From Variovorax beijingensis (GTDB lineage: Bacteria > Pseudomonadota > Gammaproteobacteria > Burkholderiales > Burkholderiaceae_C), in assembly GCF_007828835.1 (NCBI RefSeq), contig NZ_VIVL01000002.1, positions 62,001-126,000 of the forward strand: a DNA stretch of 64,000 bases, given 5' to 3'. The notes under the pieces were generated by a model. The model did no database searches. It was not told the DNA's origin and saw only the letters and a program-made list of their open reading frames with translations. The stretch's first letter is position 1. Each line of letters begins with the position of its first letter. Shown here piece after piece: positions 52,228 through 60,595 of this stretch. A program made the translations under genes and the position numbers.

Positions 52228-53016
52228 ATGAGCTCTTCCGCCCCCGATTTGCTGTCGATCGCCCATTCCCTGGCCGATGCTGCAGCCGCGCAGTCGATGC
52301 GCTATTTCCGCACGCCGCTGGACATCATCACCAAGGCCGACGAGAGCCCCGTGACGCTGGCGGACCGCGCCGCCGAGACGGCCATGCGCGAGATCCTTGC
52401 CGTGCGCGCCGCGGCGGACGGCATCTTCGGCGAGGAGCACGGCCTCGAGCGGCTCGACGCCGAGCGCGTCTGGGTGCTCGACCCGATCGACGGCACGCGC
52501 AGCTTCATCACCGGATCGCCGCTCTGGGGTACGCTGATCGGCGTGCTGCAGGGCTCGCGCGTGGTGCTGGGCATGATCGACATGCCGGTGCTCAAGGAGC
52601 GCTGGGTCGGCCAGGCCGGCCAGGGCGCCACGCGCGATGGCCAGCCGGTGCATGCCAGTGGCTGTACCGAAGTGGCCAAGGCGCGCATCGTCACCACCTC
52701 GCCCGACATCTTTGCGCCGGCCGACTGGCAGGCCTTCGACCGCCTCAGCCGGCAGTGCGCGATGCGTCGCTTCGGCGGCGACTGCTACGGCTATGCCCAG
52801 CTGGCGGGCGGCACCATCGACCTCGTGGTGGAAACCGGGCTGCAGCCTTACGACTACCTCGGTCCGGCGGGCGTGATCGAGGCCGCGGGCGGCGTCATCA
52901 CCGACTGGCAGGGCCAGCCGCTGGGGCTGGCGTCCGACGGCCGGGTGATCGCGGCCGCAACGCCCGAACTTCACCGACAAGCCATGGCCATCCTGGCGGC
53001 CTCTAGGGCCTGTTAA
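52228..53016 (+). CDS. hisN: Inositol monophosphatase-family phosphatase (HisN-type)
   Basis: 262 residues from ATG 52228. Metal and catalytic motifs are the Glu of FGEEHGLE and WVLDPIDGTRSFITGSPLWGTLIGVL (DPIDGT), followed by FGGDCYGYAQLAGGTIDLVVE and YDYLGPAGVIEAAGGVITDWQG with the third metal Asp replaced in the Y-D-Y context typical of HisN. The likely reaction is histidinol-phosphate hydrolysis, though related members act on inositol phosphates. The last four codons (AGG GCC TGT TAA) come from the inserted palindromic element at 53007-53268. Without it the frame would read on to CCA TGA and overlap the DUF2905 start. Confidence 0.85.
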   Translation: MSSSAPDLLSIAHSLADAAAAQSMRYFRTPLDIITKADESPVTLADRAAETAMREILAVRAAADGIFGEEHGLERLDAERVWVLDPIDGTRSFITGSPLWGTLIGVLQGSRVVLGMIDMPVLKERWVGQAGQGATRDGQPVHASGCTEVAKARIVTTSPDIFAPADWQAFDRLSRQCAMRRFGGDCYGYAQLAGGTIDLVVETGLQPYDYLGPAGVIEAAGGVITDWQGQPLGLASDGRVIAAATPELHRQAMAILAASRAC

Positions 53017-53272
53017 CGCTATGGAAGGGGTCGCGAAGCTCGCCACAGCCCGCCCATCAAGGCGCGTGACGCCGTGCGTGCGTCCGCACGCGCAAGGAAC
53101 GCAACGCCGAGGGGCGGGCTGTGGCGAGCTTCCCTGCGGGTTGCTTTGCCAAGGGGCCGTCTGCGGCGTTGCCCGCGCTTGCAAGGCCAAAGCCTTGCTG
53201 CACCCGGGCGCCTTGCAGCCAGCCCCTTGGCGAAGCAACGCGATCCCCTTCCATAGCGTTAACAGGCCCTAG
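53003..53272. mobile_element. MITE-like palindromic element with CTAG target duplication
   Basis: A 262-bp element (53007-53268) flanked by CTAG (53003-53006 and 53269-53272). The ends are perfect 24-bp inverted repeats beginning GGCCTGTTAACGCTATGG. Inside are two more large hairpins: a perfect 21-bp pair (53035-53055 with 53112-53132) and an 18-bp pair with one mismatch (53140-53157 with 53222-53239), plus a small GCAAGGC/GCCTTGC hairpin (53181-53198). It encodes no transposase. A 4-bp YTAR-type duplication is typical of IS5-group transposition, so a trans-acting transposase of that type is inferred. It is inserted in the last codons of the HisN-type gene. Confidence 0.85.
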
Positions 53273-53281
53273 ACTGTTCCC

Positions 53282-53476
53282 ATGATCCGCTGGCTGATCG
53301 TCGTCGTCCTTGCCCTGGTGCTCATGAGCGGCCTCACGGCCTGGCTGCGCCGGTTCGGCTTCGGGCGGCTGCCTGGCGATTTCGAATTCCGCGCCTTCGG
53401 CCGCGAATGGCAGCTGCCGATCTCGAGCACGCTGGTGCTCAGCATGATCGCGGCGCTGGTGGCGCGCTTCGTCTAG
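53282..53476 (+). CDS. DUF2905 small membrane protein
   Basis: 64 residues: MIRWLIVVVLALVLMSGLTAWLRRFGFGRLPGDFEFRAFG, then a second hydrophobic segment LPISSTLVLSMIAALVARF. Two transmembrane helices with a conserved GRLPGDF loop are the DUF2905 signature. Function unknown. Before insertion of the palindromic element its ATG would have overlapped the end of the HisN-type gene (ATGA), so it was probably cotranscribed. Confidence 0.88.
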   Translation: MIRWLIVVVLALVLMSGLTAWLRRFGFGRLPGDFEFRAFGREWQLPISSTLVLSMIAALVARFV

Positions 53477-53519
53477 CGCCGTTGATGAACCCAGAGACCC
53501 CAGAGAGAAGAACCACGCG

Positions 53520-54446
53520 ATGAGAGCCTGCGTTGACATCGGCGGCACCAAGGTGGCCGTGAGCCTTTCCCCTTCGAGCGATGCGCCGCTGGCCGGCCGC
53601 CGCAGCGAGCCCACGGCCAAGACCGGCGACAACGACGCCGTGGCGGTGCAGATCATGCGCATGATCGACGAGGTCTGCGCCGAGCAGGGCATCGCGCCGG
53701 CCGACATCGACCGCGTGGGCGTCTCGTCCACCGGCCCCTTCGAGCTGCGCGACGGCATGGTGGAACTGGCCACGCCCAACATCTGCGGCGGCATTGCGGG
53801 GCCCGCGCGCGGGCTGCCCAACAACTGGATGACGGCGATCATCGAGGCCCCGCTGGCCCGGCGCTTTGGCCGCGTGCGGGTCGAGAACGACGCCGTGGCC
53901 GCGCTCGAGGCCGAGCGCCACTGGGGCGCGCTGCAGGGCCTGGACCACTGCGCCTACGTCACCTGGAGCACCGGCGTGGGCGTGGGCCTGTGCGTGGACG
54001 GCCGTGCGCTGCGCGGCAAGAACGGCAATGCCGGCCATGCGGGCCACAGCTTCGTGGCGGACGACGCCAGCGGCGCGCTGTGCGGCTGCGGCAACCTCGG
54101 CGACGTGGAAGCGCTGGTGGCGGGCAACTCCATCGCGCGCCGCTTCGGGCAGCCCGCGCCCGACCTGTTCGCGGCCGCCTCGGACGGCGAGCCGCATGCC
54201 GTCGAGATCGTCGATGCCCTGTGCCGCGTCATGGGCCGGATGATCTACAACCTGGTTGCCACGCTTGACCTCCAGCGCATCAGCCTGGGCGGCAGCGTGT
54301 TCTGGCACCACCGCGACTTCCTGCTGCCGCGGCTGCAGGCGCAGGTCGACGGCAAGCTCAAGCCGCTCACGCGCGGCGTGCTGCTGGTGCCCGCGGGGCT
54401 GGGCGAAAAGGTCGGCGACTATGCCGCCCTGGCACTGCTCGACTGA
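53520..54446 (+). CDS. ROK-family sugar kinase/regulator-like protein
   Basis: 308 residues. ATP-binding DIGGTK at residues 6-11, the VGVSSTGPFELRDGMVELATPNI segment, catalytic Asp in VENDAVAALEAERHWGA, and GNAGHAGHSFV. The zinc motif of ROK proteins (CxCGxxGCxE) reads CGCGNLGDVE, so the third Cys is Asp. There is no N-terminal HTH, so it is a kinase-type member, like N-acetylglucosamine, N-acetylmannosamine or glucose kinases. The substrate is uncertain. It overlaps the convergent MocR gene by 28 bases. Confidence 0.85.
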   Translation: MRACVDIGGTKVAVSLSPSSDAPLAGRRSEPTAKTGDNDAVAVQIMRMIDEVCAEQGIAPADIDRVGVSSTGPFELRDGMVELATPNICGGIAGPARGLPNNWMTAIIEAPLARRFGRVRVENDAVAALEAERHWGALQGLDHCAYVTWSTGVGVGLCVDGRALRGKNGNAGHAGHSFVADDASGALCGCGNLGDVEALVAGNSIARRFGQPAPDLFAAASDGEPHAVEIVDALCRVMGRMIYNLVATLDLQRISLGGSVFWHHRDFLLPRLQAQVDGKLKPLTRGVLLVPAGLGEKVGDYAALALLD

Positions 54447-55927
54447 GAAGGTGACGGCTCCTTCACACCTTCTGAGGCCGGCGCGCGGCGGCTCATCAGC
54501 GTCTCGACGATCTGGCCCAGGCGGCGCAGGCCCGTGTCGACCTCCTCGCCATACGGCCAGCCGCAGTTGATGCGCAGGTAATGATCGAAGCGCGAGGAGT
54601 TGGAGAACAGCGTGCCGGGCGCCACCACGATCCGCTCCGCGAGTGCCGCATCGAAGACCCGTGACGACGACAGGCGCTCGGGCAGCTCGACCCACAGCTG
54701 CAGCCCGCCGGGCGGCAGGTTGATGCGCGTGCCGGCCGGAAAGTAGCCGGCGATCGCATCGGCGGTCTGTTCGCGCTGCGTCTTCAGGCAGCCGCGCAGA
54801 TGGCGCAGATGGCGGTCGTAGGCGCCGGTGGCCATGAACAGGCCGGCCCCGCTTTGCGAGAGGCCCTCGTTGTTGCGGGTCTGCGCGTACTTGAGCATCT
54901 CCACCCGCGCGTGCCAGCGTCCGGCCGTGATCCAGCCCAGCCGCAGGCCGGGCGCGAGAATCTTGTGCAGCGAGGCGCAGTGGATCACGTTGCCGCTGCC
55001 GTCCCAGGACTTGAGCGCACGCGGCGGCGTCGGGGCGTCGACGAGCTCGCTGTAGGTGTCGTCCTCGATCAGCGGAATCTCATGCCGTTCGCACAGCTGC
55101 GCAAGCCGTGCCTTGTGGGCGTCGGGCATCACGCTGCCCAGCGGGTTCTGCAGGTGCGGCACCACCACCACGGCCTTGATGTTGTCGTAGGTGCGGATCG
55201 CGAGCTCCAGCGCCTCGATCGAGAGGCCGGTCTGCGGGCTGGTCGGGATCTCCAGCGCGCGCATGCCCAGGCTCTCGAGCACCTGCAGCAGGCCGTAGAA
55301 GGTGGGCGACTCCACCGCCACCGTGTCGCCCGGCTGCGCCACCGCACGCAGCGCAAGGTTGAGCGCCTCGATGCAGCCGTTGGTGACCAGGATGTCTTCC
55401 GGCGAGATCGCCATGCCCACGCGCAGGCTGCGCTGCGCGAGCACCTCCCGGAACTGGCGGTGGCCCTTGAGCGGCGCCGCGACCGTCAGCATGTCGGGCT
55501 GCTGGCGCAGCATGCGCGTCATCGCATTGCGCAGCGCCTCCGCGGGATACAGCTCGGGTGCGCCGCGCGCGATCGAAAGGTTGAGCTTCTCGGAAAGCTG
55601 CCGGCGGCGCGCCACGAAGTCCGACACCTTGGCGTGGATGCCCACGTACTGCGCCGGGTCGGGCGGCACGCCGGCCGCGGGCTCCTCCATCGGCGCGATG
55701 GCAAGGCGCCGCGGCCGGCGCACGAAATAACCCGAGCGGTCGCGCGCCTCGACCCAGCCGTCGCTTTCCATCGTGCGGCACAGCTGCAGCGCAGTCGACA
55801 GGCTGATGCCGTGCAGGCGCATGAGGCTGCGCAGCGAAGGCAGCTTGTCGCCCTGCTTGAGCGAGCCGGTGTGGATCGCATCCACGTAGTGCGCTGCGAG
55901 CTGGCGGTAGAGCGGTAGCGAATCCAT
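54419..55927 (-). CDS. MocR-family regulator (GntR HTH fused to aminotransferase fold)
   Basis: 502 residues from ATG 55927. N-terminal winged HTH of GntR type (LYRQLAAHYVDAIHTGSLKQGDKLPSLRSLMRLHGISLSTALQLCRTMESDGWVEARDRSGYFV). The large C-terminal fold-type I aminotransferase domain (about 115-480) has VTNGCIEALNLALRAVAQPGD, PHLQNPLGSVM, IEDDTYSEL and the PLP Lys in ASLHKILAPGLRLGWI. MocR proteins bind PLP and control vitamin B6, GABA or taurine genes. A DUF2917 gene is divergently encoded, and two direct repeats in between are likely operators. Confidence 0.9.
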   Translation of the reverse strand: MDSLPLYRQLAAHYVDAIHTGSLKQGDKLPSLRSLMRLHGISLSTALQLCRTMESDGWVEARDRSGYFVRRPRRLAIAPMEEPAAGVPPDPAQYVGIHAKVSDFVARRRQLSEKLNLSIARGAPELYPAEALRNAMTRMLRQQPDMLTVAAPLKGHRQFREVLAQRSLRVGMAISPEDILVTNGCIEALNLALRAVAQPGDTVAVESPTFYGLLQVLESLGMRALEIPTSPQTGLSIEALELAIRTYDNIKAVVVVPHLQNPLGSVMPDAHKARLAQLCERHEIPLIEDDTYSELVDAPTPPRALKSWDGSGNVIHCASLHKILAPGLRLGWITAGRWHARVEMLKYAQTRNNEGLSQSGAGLFMATGAYDRHLRHLRGCLKTQREQTADAIAGYFPAGTRINLPPGGLQLWVELPERLSSSRVFDAALAERIVVAPGTLFSNSSRFDHYLRINCGWPYGEEVDTGLRRLGQIVETLMSRRAPASEGVKEPSPSQSSSARAA

Positions 55928-55959
55928 GGCCTCGATGCTCCCTCTGTCGCGCATCCAAA

Positions 55960-55999
55960 AACAGATGCAGTTGCGAAGGAAAACGACCATAACAGATGC
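55960..55999. promoter_or_regulatory. Direct repeats, likely MocR operator
   Basis: AACAGATGC occurs at 55960-55968 and again at 55991-55999, 31 bases apart (three helical turns) in the divergent region between the MocR and DUF2917 genes. MocR-type proteins such as GabR bind two direct repeats spaced by about three turns, so these fit as autoregulatory sites. Binding is inferred. Confidence 0.55.
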
Positions 56000-56100
56000 G
56001 CCGCGGCCACCGCTGTTCCGGTGCGAATCGCCTGGGCGTGTGCCTGTTTTCCGGGCGCCCGAATTCCTACGATGAACGCACCCACTCCAGAAGGCGCGCC

Positions 56101-56430
56101 ATGTCCCCCACCACCCTCGACCGACTGCCCGATACCGTCGTCCTGCAACCCGGCGAGGCCCTGCGCGCCGCGCTCGACCCCGCCACCTGGCTGGAGATGC
56201 TGGAGGGTCGCGCGCTGCTGGTGTCGCCGCCTTCATGGTTCGGCGACACCGTGTTCACCGCGAAGACCGCGCTGACCGAGGGCGACGTGCACCGGCTGGA
56301 ACGCGGCGGCTGGATCGAGCTGTCGGCGCTGGCGCCGGTGCGGCTGCGCGTGCATGCGCCCGCATCCACGGTCCGGCCAGCAGAGGCCCGGCCCGTCATG
56401 CGGCTGGTGCGGCTGCTGACCGGAACCTAG
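56101..56430 (+). CDS. DUF2917 protein
   Basis: 109 residues from ATG 56101. The pattern [65 protein letters not shown] is that of DUF2917, a short beta-rich domain probably of cupin-like shape, found next to MocR regulators in Burkholderiales. Function unknown. It is the likely target of the neighbouring regulator. Frames upstream of 56101 have no coding look. Confidence 0.8.
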   Translation: MSPTTLDRLPDTVVLQPGEALRAALDPATWLEMLEGRALLVSPPSWFGDTVFTAKTALTEGDVHRLERGGWIELSALAPVRLRVHAPASTVRPAEARPVMRLVRLLTGT

Positions 56431-56442
56431 CCGACGTCCAGC

Positions 56443-57828
56443 CTACCGCTGGCTTGCGGCATGGCGCAGCGCCTCGAGAAAGCTGCGCCGCCACCAGTGG
56501 ATGTCCTGCTCGCGGATGCGCGACAGCAGCTTCTGGTGCCGTTCGCGCCGTTCCTCCAGCGGCATCTGCAGCGCCTGCTGCACGGTTTCGGCCGTGCCGT
56601 GCGTGTCGTACGGATTCACCAGCAGCGCTTCCTTCAGCTGCTCGGCCGCGCCGGCGAAGCGCGACAGCACCAGCACGCCAGGATCGGCCGGGTCCTGCGC
56701 CGCGATGTATTCCTTGGCAACCAGGTTCATGCCGTCGCGCAGCGGCGTCACCAGCCCCACCGCGGCCGCGCGGCACAGCCCCGGCACGCGCTTGCGCGCC
56801 ACCATGCGGTGGATGTAGCGCACCGGCATCCAGTCGAGCTCGCCGTAGTCGCCGTTGATGGCGCCGCACAGCGATTCGAGCTCGCGCCGGATGTCGCCAT
56901 AGGCATCGACGGTTTCGCGCGTGGGCGAGGCGATCTGGATCAGCGTGGCGCTGCGGCGGTTCTCGGGGTAGTTGGCGAGCAGCTCGCGAAAGGCGCGCAC
57001 GCGCTGCGGAATGCCCTTGGAATAGTCGAGCCGGTCGATGCCCAGCAGCAGCCGGCGCTGCGAATACTCGCGCTTCATGGTCTCGAACATGTCGCGCGAT
57101 TCCTTCGCATGCGTGAGCGCCGCGAATTCGTCGACGTCGATGCCGATCGGGAAGGCGCCGCATCGCACCGTCTGGCCGTAGGCGCGGTACATCTCGTCGC
57201 CCAGGTATTCGCCGTGCGCCTCGTTGCGCACGTAGTGCTCGAAATGCTGCACGTCCTGCTGCGCCTGGAAGCCGATCAGGTCGTAGGCGAACAGCGAGCG
57301 CATGAGCCATTCGTGCTGCGGAACGGCCGCGATGATGATCTGCGGCGGCAGCGGAATGTGCAGGAAGAAGCCGATGCGCTGCCTGCAGCCCATGGCGCGC
57401 AGCTCGGCCGCGAGCGGCATCAGGTGGTAGTCGTGGATCCAGATGATGTCGTCGTCCTTCAGCAGCGGCTTGAGCTTGCGCGCGAACAGCTGGTTCACGC
57501 GCCGGTAGCCGCCGATGAAGCCGGCGTCGAAGTGGGCGAGGTCGAGGCGGTTGTGGAACACCGGCCACAGCACGTCGTTGCTGTAGCCCAGGTAGTAGCT
57601 GTCGTGGTCCTCGCGGCTCAGGTCGATGGTGGCAAGCGTGACCTTGCCGGCCTGCAGCATGTGCAGCTCGCCTTCGCCCGTGGGGCCGTTCTCGACGATC
57701 TGGCCGCTCCAGCCGAACCACATGCCGCCGCTTTGCTGCAGGCTCTCGCCGAGCGCCACGGCCAGGCCGCCCGCGGCGGGCTTGCGCGGGTCGGCCACGC
57801 GGTTGGAAACGACGACCAGGCGGCTCAT
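56443..57828 (-). CDS. otsA: Alpha,alpha-trehalose-phosphate synthase
   Basis: 461 residues from ATG 57828, overlapping the GH15 stop by four bases. GT20 landmarks are [101 protein letters not shown] and [16 protein letters not shown]. It makes trehalose 6-phosphate from UDP-glucose and glucose 6-phosphate. Third gene of otsB-GH15-otsA on the minus strand. Confidence 0.96.
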   Translation of the reverse strand: MSRLVVVSNRVADPRKPAAGGLAVALGESLQQSGGMWFGWSGQIVENGPTGEGELHMLQAGKVTLATIDLSREDHDSYYLGYSNDVLWPVFHNRLDLAHFDAGFIGGYRRVNQLFARKLKPLLKDDDIIWIHDYHLMPLAAELRAMGCRQRIGFFLHIPLPPQIIIAAVPQHEWLMRSLFAYDLIGFQAQQDVQHFEHYVRNEAHGEYLGDEMYRAYGQTVRCGAFPIGIDVDEFAALTHAKESRDMFETMKREYSQRRLLLGIDRLDYSKGIPQRVRAFRELLANYPENRRSATLIQIASPTRETVDAYGDIRRELESLCGAINGDYGELDWMPVRYIHRMVARKRVPGLCRAAAVGLVTPLRDGMNLVAKEYIAAQDPADPGVLVLSRFAGAAEQLKEALLVNPYDTHGTAETVQQALQMPLEERRERHQKLLSRIREQDIHWWRRSFLEALRHAASQR

Positions 57829-59747
57829 ATGCACGAATCCCACGGCGCCGACAGCCGCACGGCCGCATTGATGATGCCGACCATGGAATACGTCTGCGGA
57901 AAGTTGCCCCACATCTCGCCCGTGACCGGATGCGTGTCTTCCGAGAGCAGGCCGAGCGGGTTGCGCGCGGCCAGCATGGTCTCGAAGATCTGGCGCGCCT
58001 CGGCCTTGCGGCCGATCTTGGCGAGCGCGTCGATGCGCCAGAAGGTGCAGATGTTGAAGGCGGTCTCGGGCTTGCCGAAGTCGTCGGCCGCCTCGTAGCG
58101 GCGCATGTAGGGGCCGTCGCAGAGCGTCTTCTCCATGGCGTCGACGGTCGAGATGAAGCGCGGGTCGCGCGCGTCGATCAGCCCCACCTCCACCATCAGC
58201 AGGATGCTGGCATCGAGCTCGTGGCCGCCGAAGCTTTCGGCAAAGGCCTGGCGCTCCTCGCACCACGACTTGGCGAGGATTTCCTCTTTCATGCGCGCGG
58301 CGTGGCCGTGCCAGTAGGCGGCGCGTTCGGGCAGCGCCAGCGCGCGCGCGATCTTGGCGAGCCGGTCGCAGGCGGCCCAGCTCATGAGCGCGGAGCTGGT
58401 GTGCACGCGGGCGCGGGTGCGCAGCTCCCACATGCCGGCATCGGGCGTGCCATACACGCGAATGGCCTGTTCGCCCACGGCCTCGAGGTGCGGAAACTCG
58501 GCCACGCCCGCGCGGCTCAGCAGACGGTGGTCATGAAAAGCCTGCGCCGCGCCGAGCACGATGTTGCCGTAGACGTCGTGCTGGAAGTGCTCCTGCGCCT
58601 GGTTGCCCACGCGCACCGGCCCCATGCCGCGGTAGCCCTGCAGGTTCTCGACCATCGACTCGGGCAGTTCGCGCTCCAGCCCGATGCCGTACAGCGGCTG
58701 GATGTGCTCGCCGTGCGAGCCGATCACCACGTTGCCGAGCCAGCGCAGGTAGTCTTCCATGGTGCCCACCTCGCTCAGCGAGTTGAGCGCGCGCACCACG
58801 AAGAAGGCATCGCGCAGCCAACAGTAGCGGTAGTCCCAGTTGCGCTGGCTGCCCGGCGCCTCGGGAATGCTCGTGGTCATGGCGGCGACGATGGCGCCGG
58901 TGTCTTCGTAGAGCGAGAGCTTGAGCGTGATGGCCGCGCGGATCACCGCCTCCTGGTACTCGAATGGAATCGCGAGCCGCTTGCTCCAGGTGCGCCAGTA
59001 GGCGATGGTTTCCTGCTCGAAGCTGCGCGCGGTGTCGGCAATGCCGTCGAGCAGGGTTTCGTCGACGCCGAACATGAAGTTGTATTCGCGCGAGATCACG
59101 AAGGGCTGGCGCGAAAGGATGTGCGAGATCGATGCGTCGGTGTTGAGCCGCAGCGTCACGTCCGGCCCCACGTAGCGGATGTGGTTGCTGCCGCGCGTGA
59201 CCTCCAGCGGCCCCGAGGCGCCCCACTGGAAGCGCGGGTCGAGCGCCACGCGGATGCGCGGCGCGCCGGCAATCGGCCGCACGCGGCGCACCATCATCAG
59301 CGGGCGGAAGTAGCGCGAGCGGCTGTAGAAGCGCGGCGCGAAGTCGGTGATCTCGATGCCCTGGCCGGCGCTGTCGAACAGCTGCGTGCGCAGCACCGCG
59401 GTATTGGGTTCGTACCACTGCTTGCTGGAGGCGAAGTCCTCGATCTCGATGGCCCAGGCGCCGGCCTCCTCGCCGGGGTGCAGCAGTGCATTGAAGACCG
59501 GATCGCCGTCGAAGCGCGGCAGGCAGCACCACACGGCGCGCCCGCGTGCATCGATGAGCGCGCTGTAGGCGCAGTTGCCGATCACGCCCACGTTGAGCGA
59601 GGGCTCGGCCGGCGGCCCGAAGCCGCGCGGCGCACCGGAAGCTGCAACGCGCGGGTCGACCGGCGCCTGGTCGGCAGGCCCGGCTGCCCCGGAAATGGAC
59701 ATGCCCGCGCGATCTTCGGGTGCTTTCGACAATTGCAGCTCGCTCAT
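57825..59747 (-). CDS. Glycoside hydrolase family 15 (glucoamylase/trehalase-like)
   Basis: 640 residues from ATG 59747, overlapping the otsB stop. The N-terminal beta domain (about 50-290) contains NVGVIGNCAYSALIDARGRAVWCCLPRFDGDPVF. The C-terminal (alpha/alpha)6 barrel contains NWDYRYCWLRDAFFVVRAL with the catalytic-side Arg/Asp, and the second acid in the EVGLIDARDPR to FNICTFWRIDAL region. GH15 members of this bacterial subgroup hydrolyse trehalose or act as glucoamylases. Sitting between otsB and otsA it may cleave trehalose or a side product, or help regulate flux; this is inference. Confidence 0.88.
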   Translation of the reverse strand: MSELQLSKAPEDRAGMSISGAAGPADQAPVDPRVAASGAPRGFGPPAEPSLNVGVIGNCAYSALIDARGRAVWCCLPRFDGDPVFNALLHPGEEAGAWAIEIEDFASSKQWYEPNTAVLRTQLFDSAGQGIEITDFAPRFYSRSRYFRPLMMVRRVRPIAGAPRIRVALDPRFQWGASGPLEVTRGSNHIRYVGPDVTLRLNTDASISHILSRQPFVISREYNFMFGVDETLLDGIADTARSFEQETIAYWRTWSKRLAIPFEYQEAVIRAAITLKLSLYEDTGAIVAAMTTSIPEAPGSQRNWDYRYCWLRDAFFVVRALNSLSEVGTMEDYLRWLGNVVIGSHGEHIQPLYGIGLERELPESMVENLQGYRGMGPVRVGNQAQEHFQHDVYGNIVLGAAQAFHDHRLLSRAGVAEFPHLEAVGEQAIRVYGTPDAGMWELRTRARVHTSSALMSWAACDRLAKIARALALPERAAYWHGHAARMKEEILAKSWCEERQAFAESFGGHELDASILLMVEVGLIDARDPRFISTVDAMEKTLCDGPYMRRYEAADDFGKPETAFNICTFWRIDALAKIGRKAEARQIFETMLAARNPLGLLSEDTHPVTGEMWGNFPQTYSMVGIINAAVRLSAPWDSCI

Positions 59748-60526
59748 CCATCGCTCCTCGGGGATTCGTTTTTCTTGCGGGCCGGCGCGGCCAGCTGGTC
59801 GCGCAGCTGCACCAGCCATTCAAAGACCGCGCGCGGCGATTCGAGCCGGTGCAGCGCCAGGCTCGGGCCCGAGCCGACCTTGATGCCGATGCCGCCGCGC
59901 GGCTGCACCACCGCGAAGCCGCTCTCGTCGGTGGTGTCGTCGCCGGCAAAGACCGGCAGGCGGCCCGCGAACGGCGCCTCCGTCATGAAGGATTCGATGG
60001 CAATGCCCTTGTTGACCCCGGTGGGCTTGACCTCGAACACGAACTTGCCGTGCAGCAGCTCGAGCAGCGGCCGGCCCGCGATGGCGCGCGACATGGCATC
60101 GCGGCACACGGCCTCCAGCTGCGGTGCGAGCCGGTAGTGCAGCGCGATGGCCGCGTGCTTGCGCTCGACCAGCAGGCCTTCATGCACGCGGGCCAGTTCG
60201 TTGGCGATGTCCAGGATGGGCGCGAGATCGGGCGCATGCTGCTCCTGCATGCGGCCCTGCGCGTCGCGCCGCTGCACGCCGTGCTCGCCCGCGGCAGGCA
60301 GGCGCAGCGGCGCGAGGAAGCGGTCGATGGCATCGATCTGGCGGCCCGAGACCACGGCCAGCGCGCCGCCGAGCTGATCGCGCAGGTCTTCGAGCAGGCC
60401 CACCAGGGCGGGAGGGATCTCGATCGCCTCGGGCGTCGGTGCGAGCGCGACCAGCGTGCCGTCGAAGTCGAGAAAGAGGGCGGTATCCCGGCCCAACGGG
60501 GGCGGCAACTGGGAGGACATTGGCAT
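59744..60526 (-). CDS. otsB: Trehalose-6-phosphate phosphatase
   Basis: 260 residues from ATG 60526 (MPMSSQ); ATG 60520 is equally possible. HAD motif I is LDFDGTLVAL with Asp20 and Asp22, VVSGRQIDAIDRFLAPL is motif II, Lys in LHGKFVFEVKPTGVNKGIA, and motif IV is FAGDDTTDESGFAVV. It dephosphorylates trehalose 6-phosphate. First gene of the trehalose operon; the stop overlaps the GH15 start. cca ends 69 bases upstream and may be cotranscribed. Confidence 0.94.
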   Translation of the reverse strand: MPMSSQLPPPLGRDTALFLDFDGTLVALAPTPEAIEIPPALVGLLEDLRDQLGGALAVVSGRQIDAIDRFLAPLRLPAAGEHGVQRRDAQGRMQEQHAPDLAPILDIANELARVHEGLLVERKHAAIALHYRLAPQLEAVCRDAMSRAIAGRPLLELLHGKFVFEVKPTGVNKGIAIESFMTEAPFAGRLPVFAGDDTTDESGFAVVQPRGGIGIKVGSGPSLALHRLESPRAVFEWLVQLRDQLAAPARKKNESPRSDG

Positions 60527-60595
60527 CGGTGAAAACCATAACACGGGCCTGGCATTTCCCGTGTCGGCCAAAGTCGGACGTCTGCGGCGGCGGCG

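Noticed and set aside
53021..53272. Small open frames inside the palindromic element
   Set aside because: They appear on both strands because the element is palindromic; none has a ribosome site or protein-like composition.
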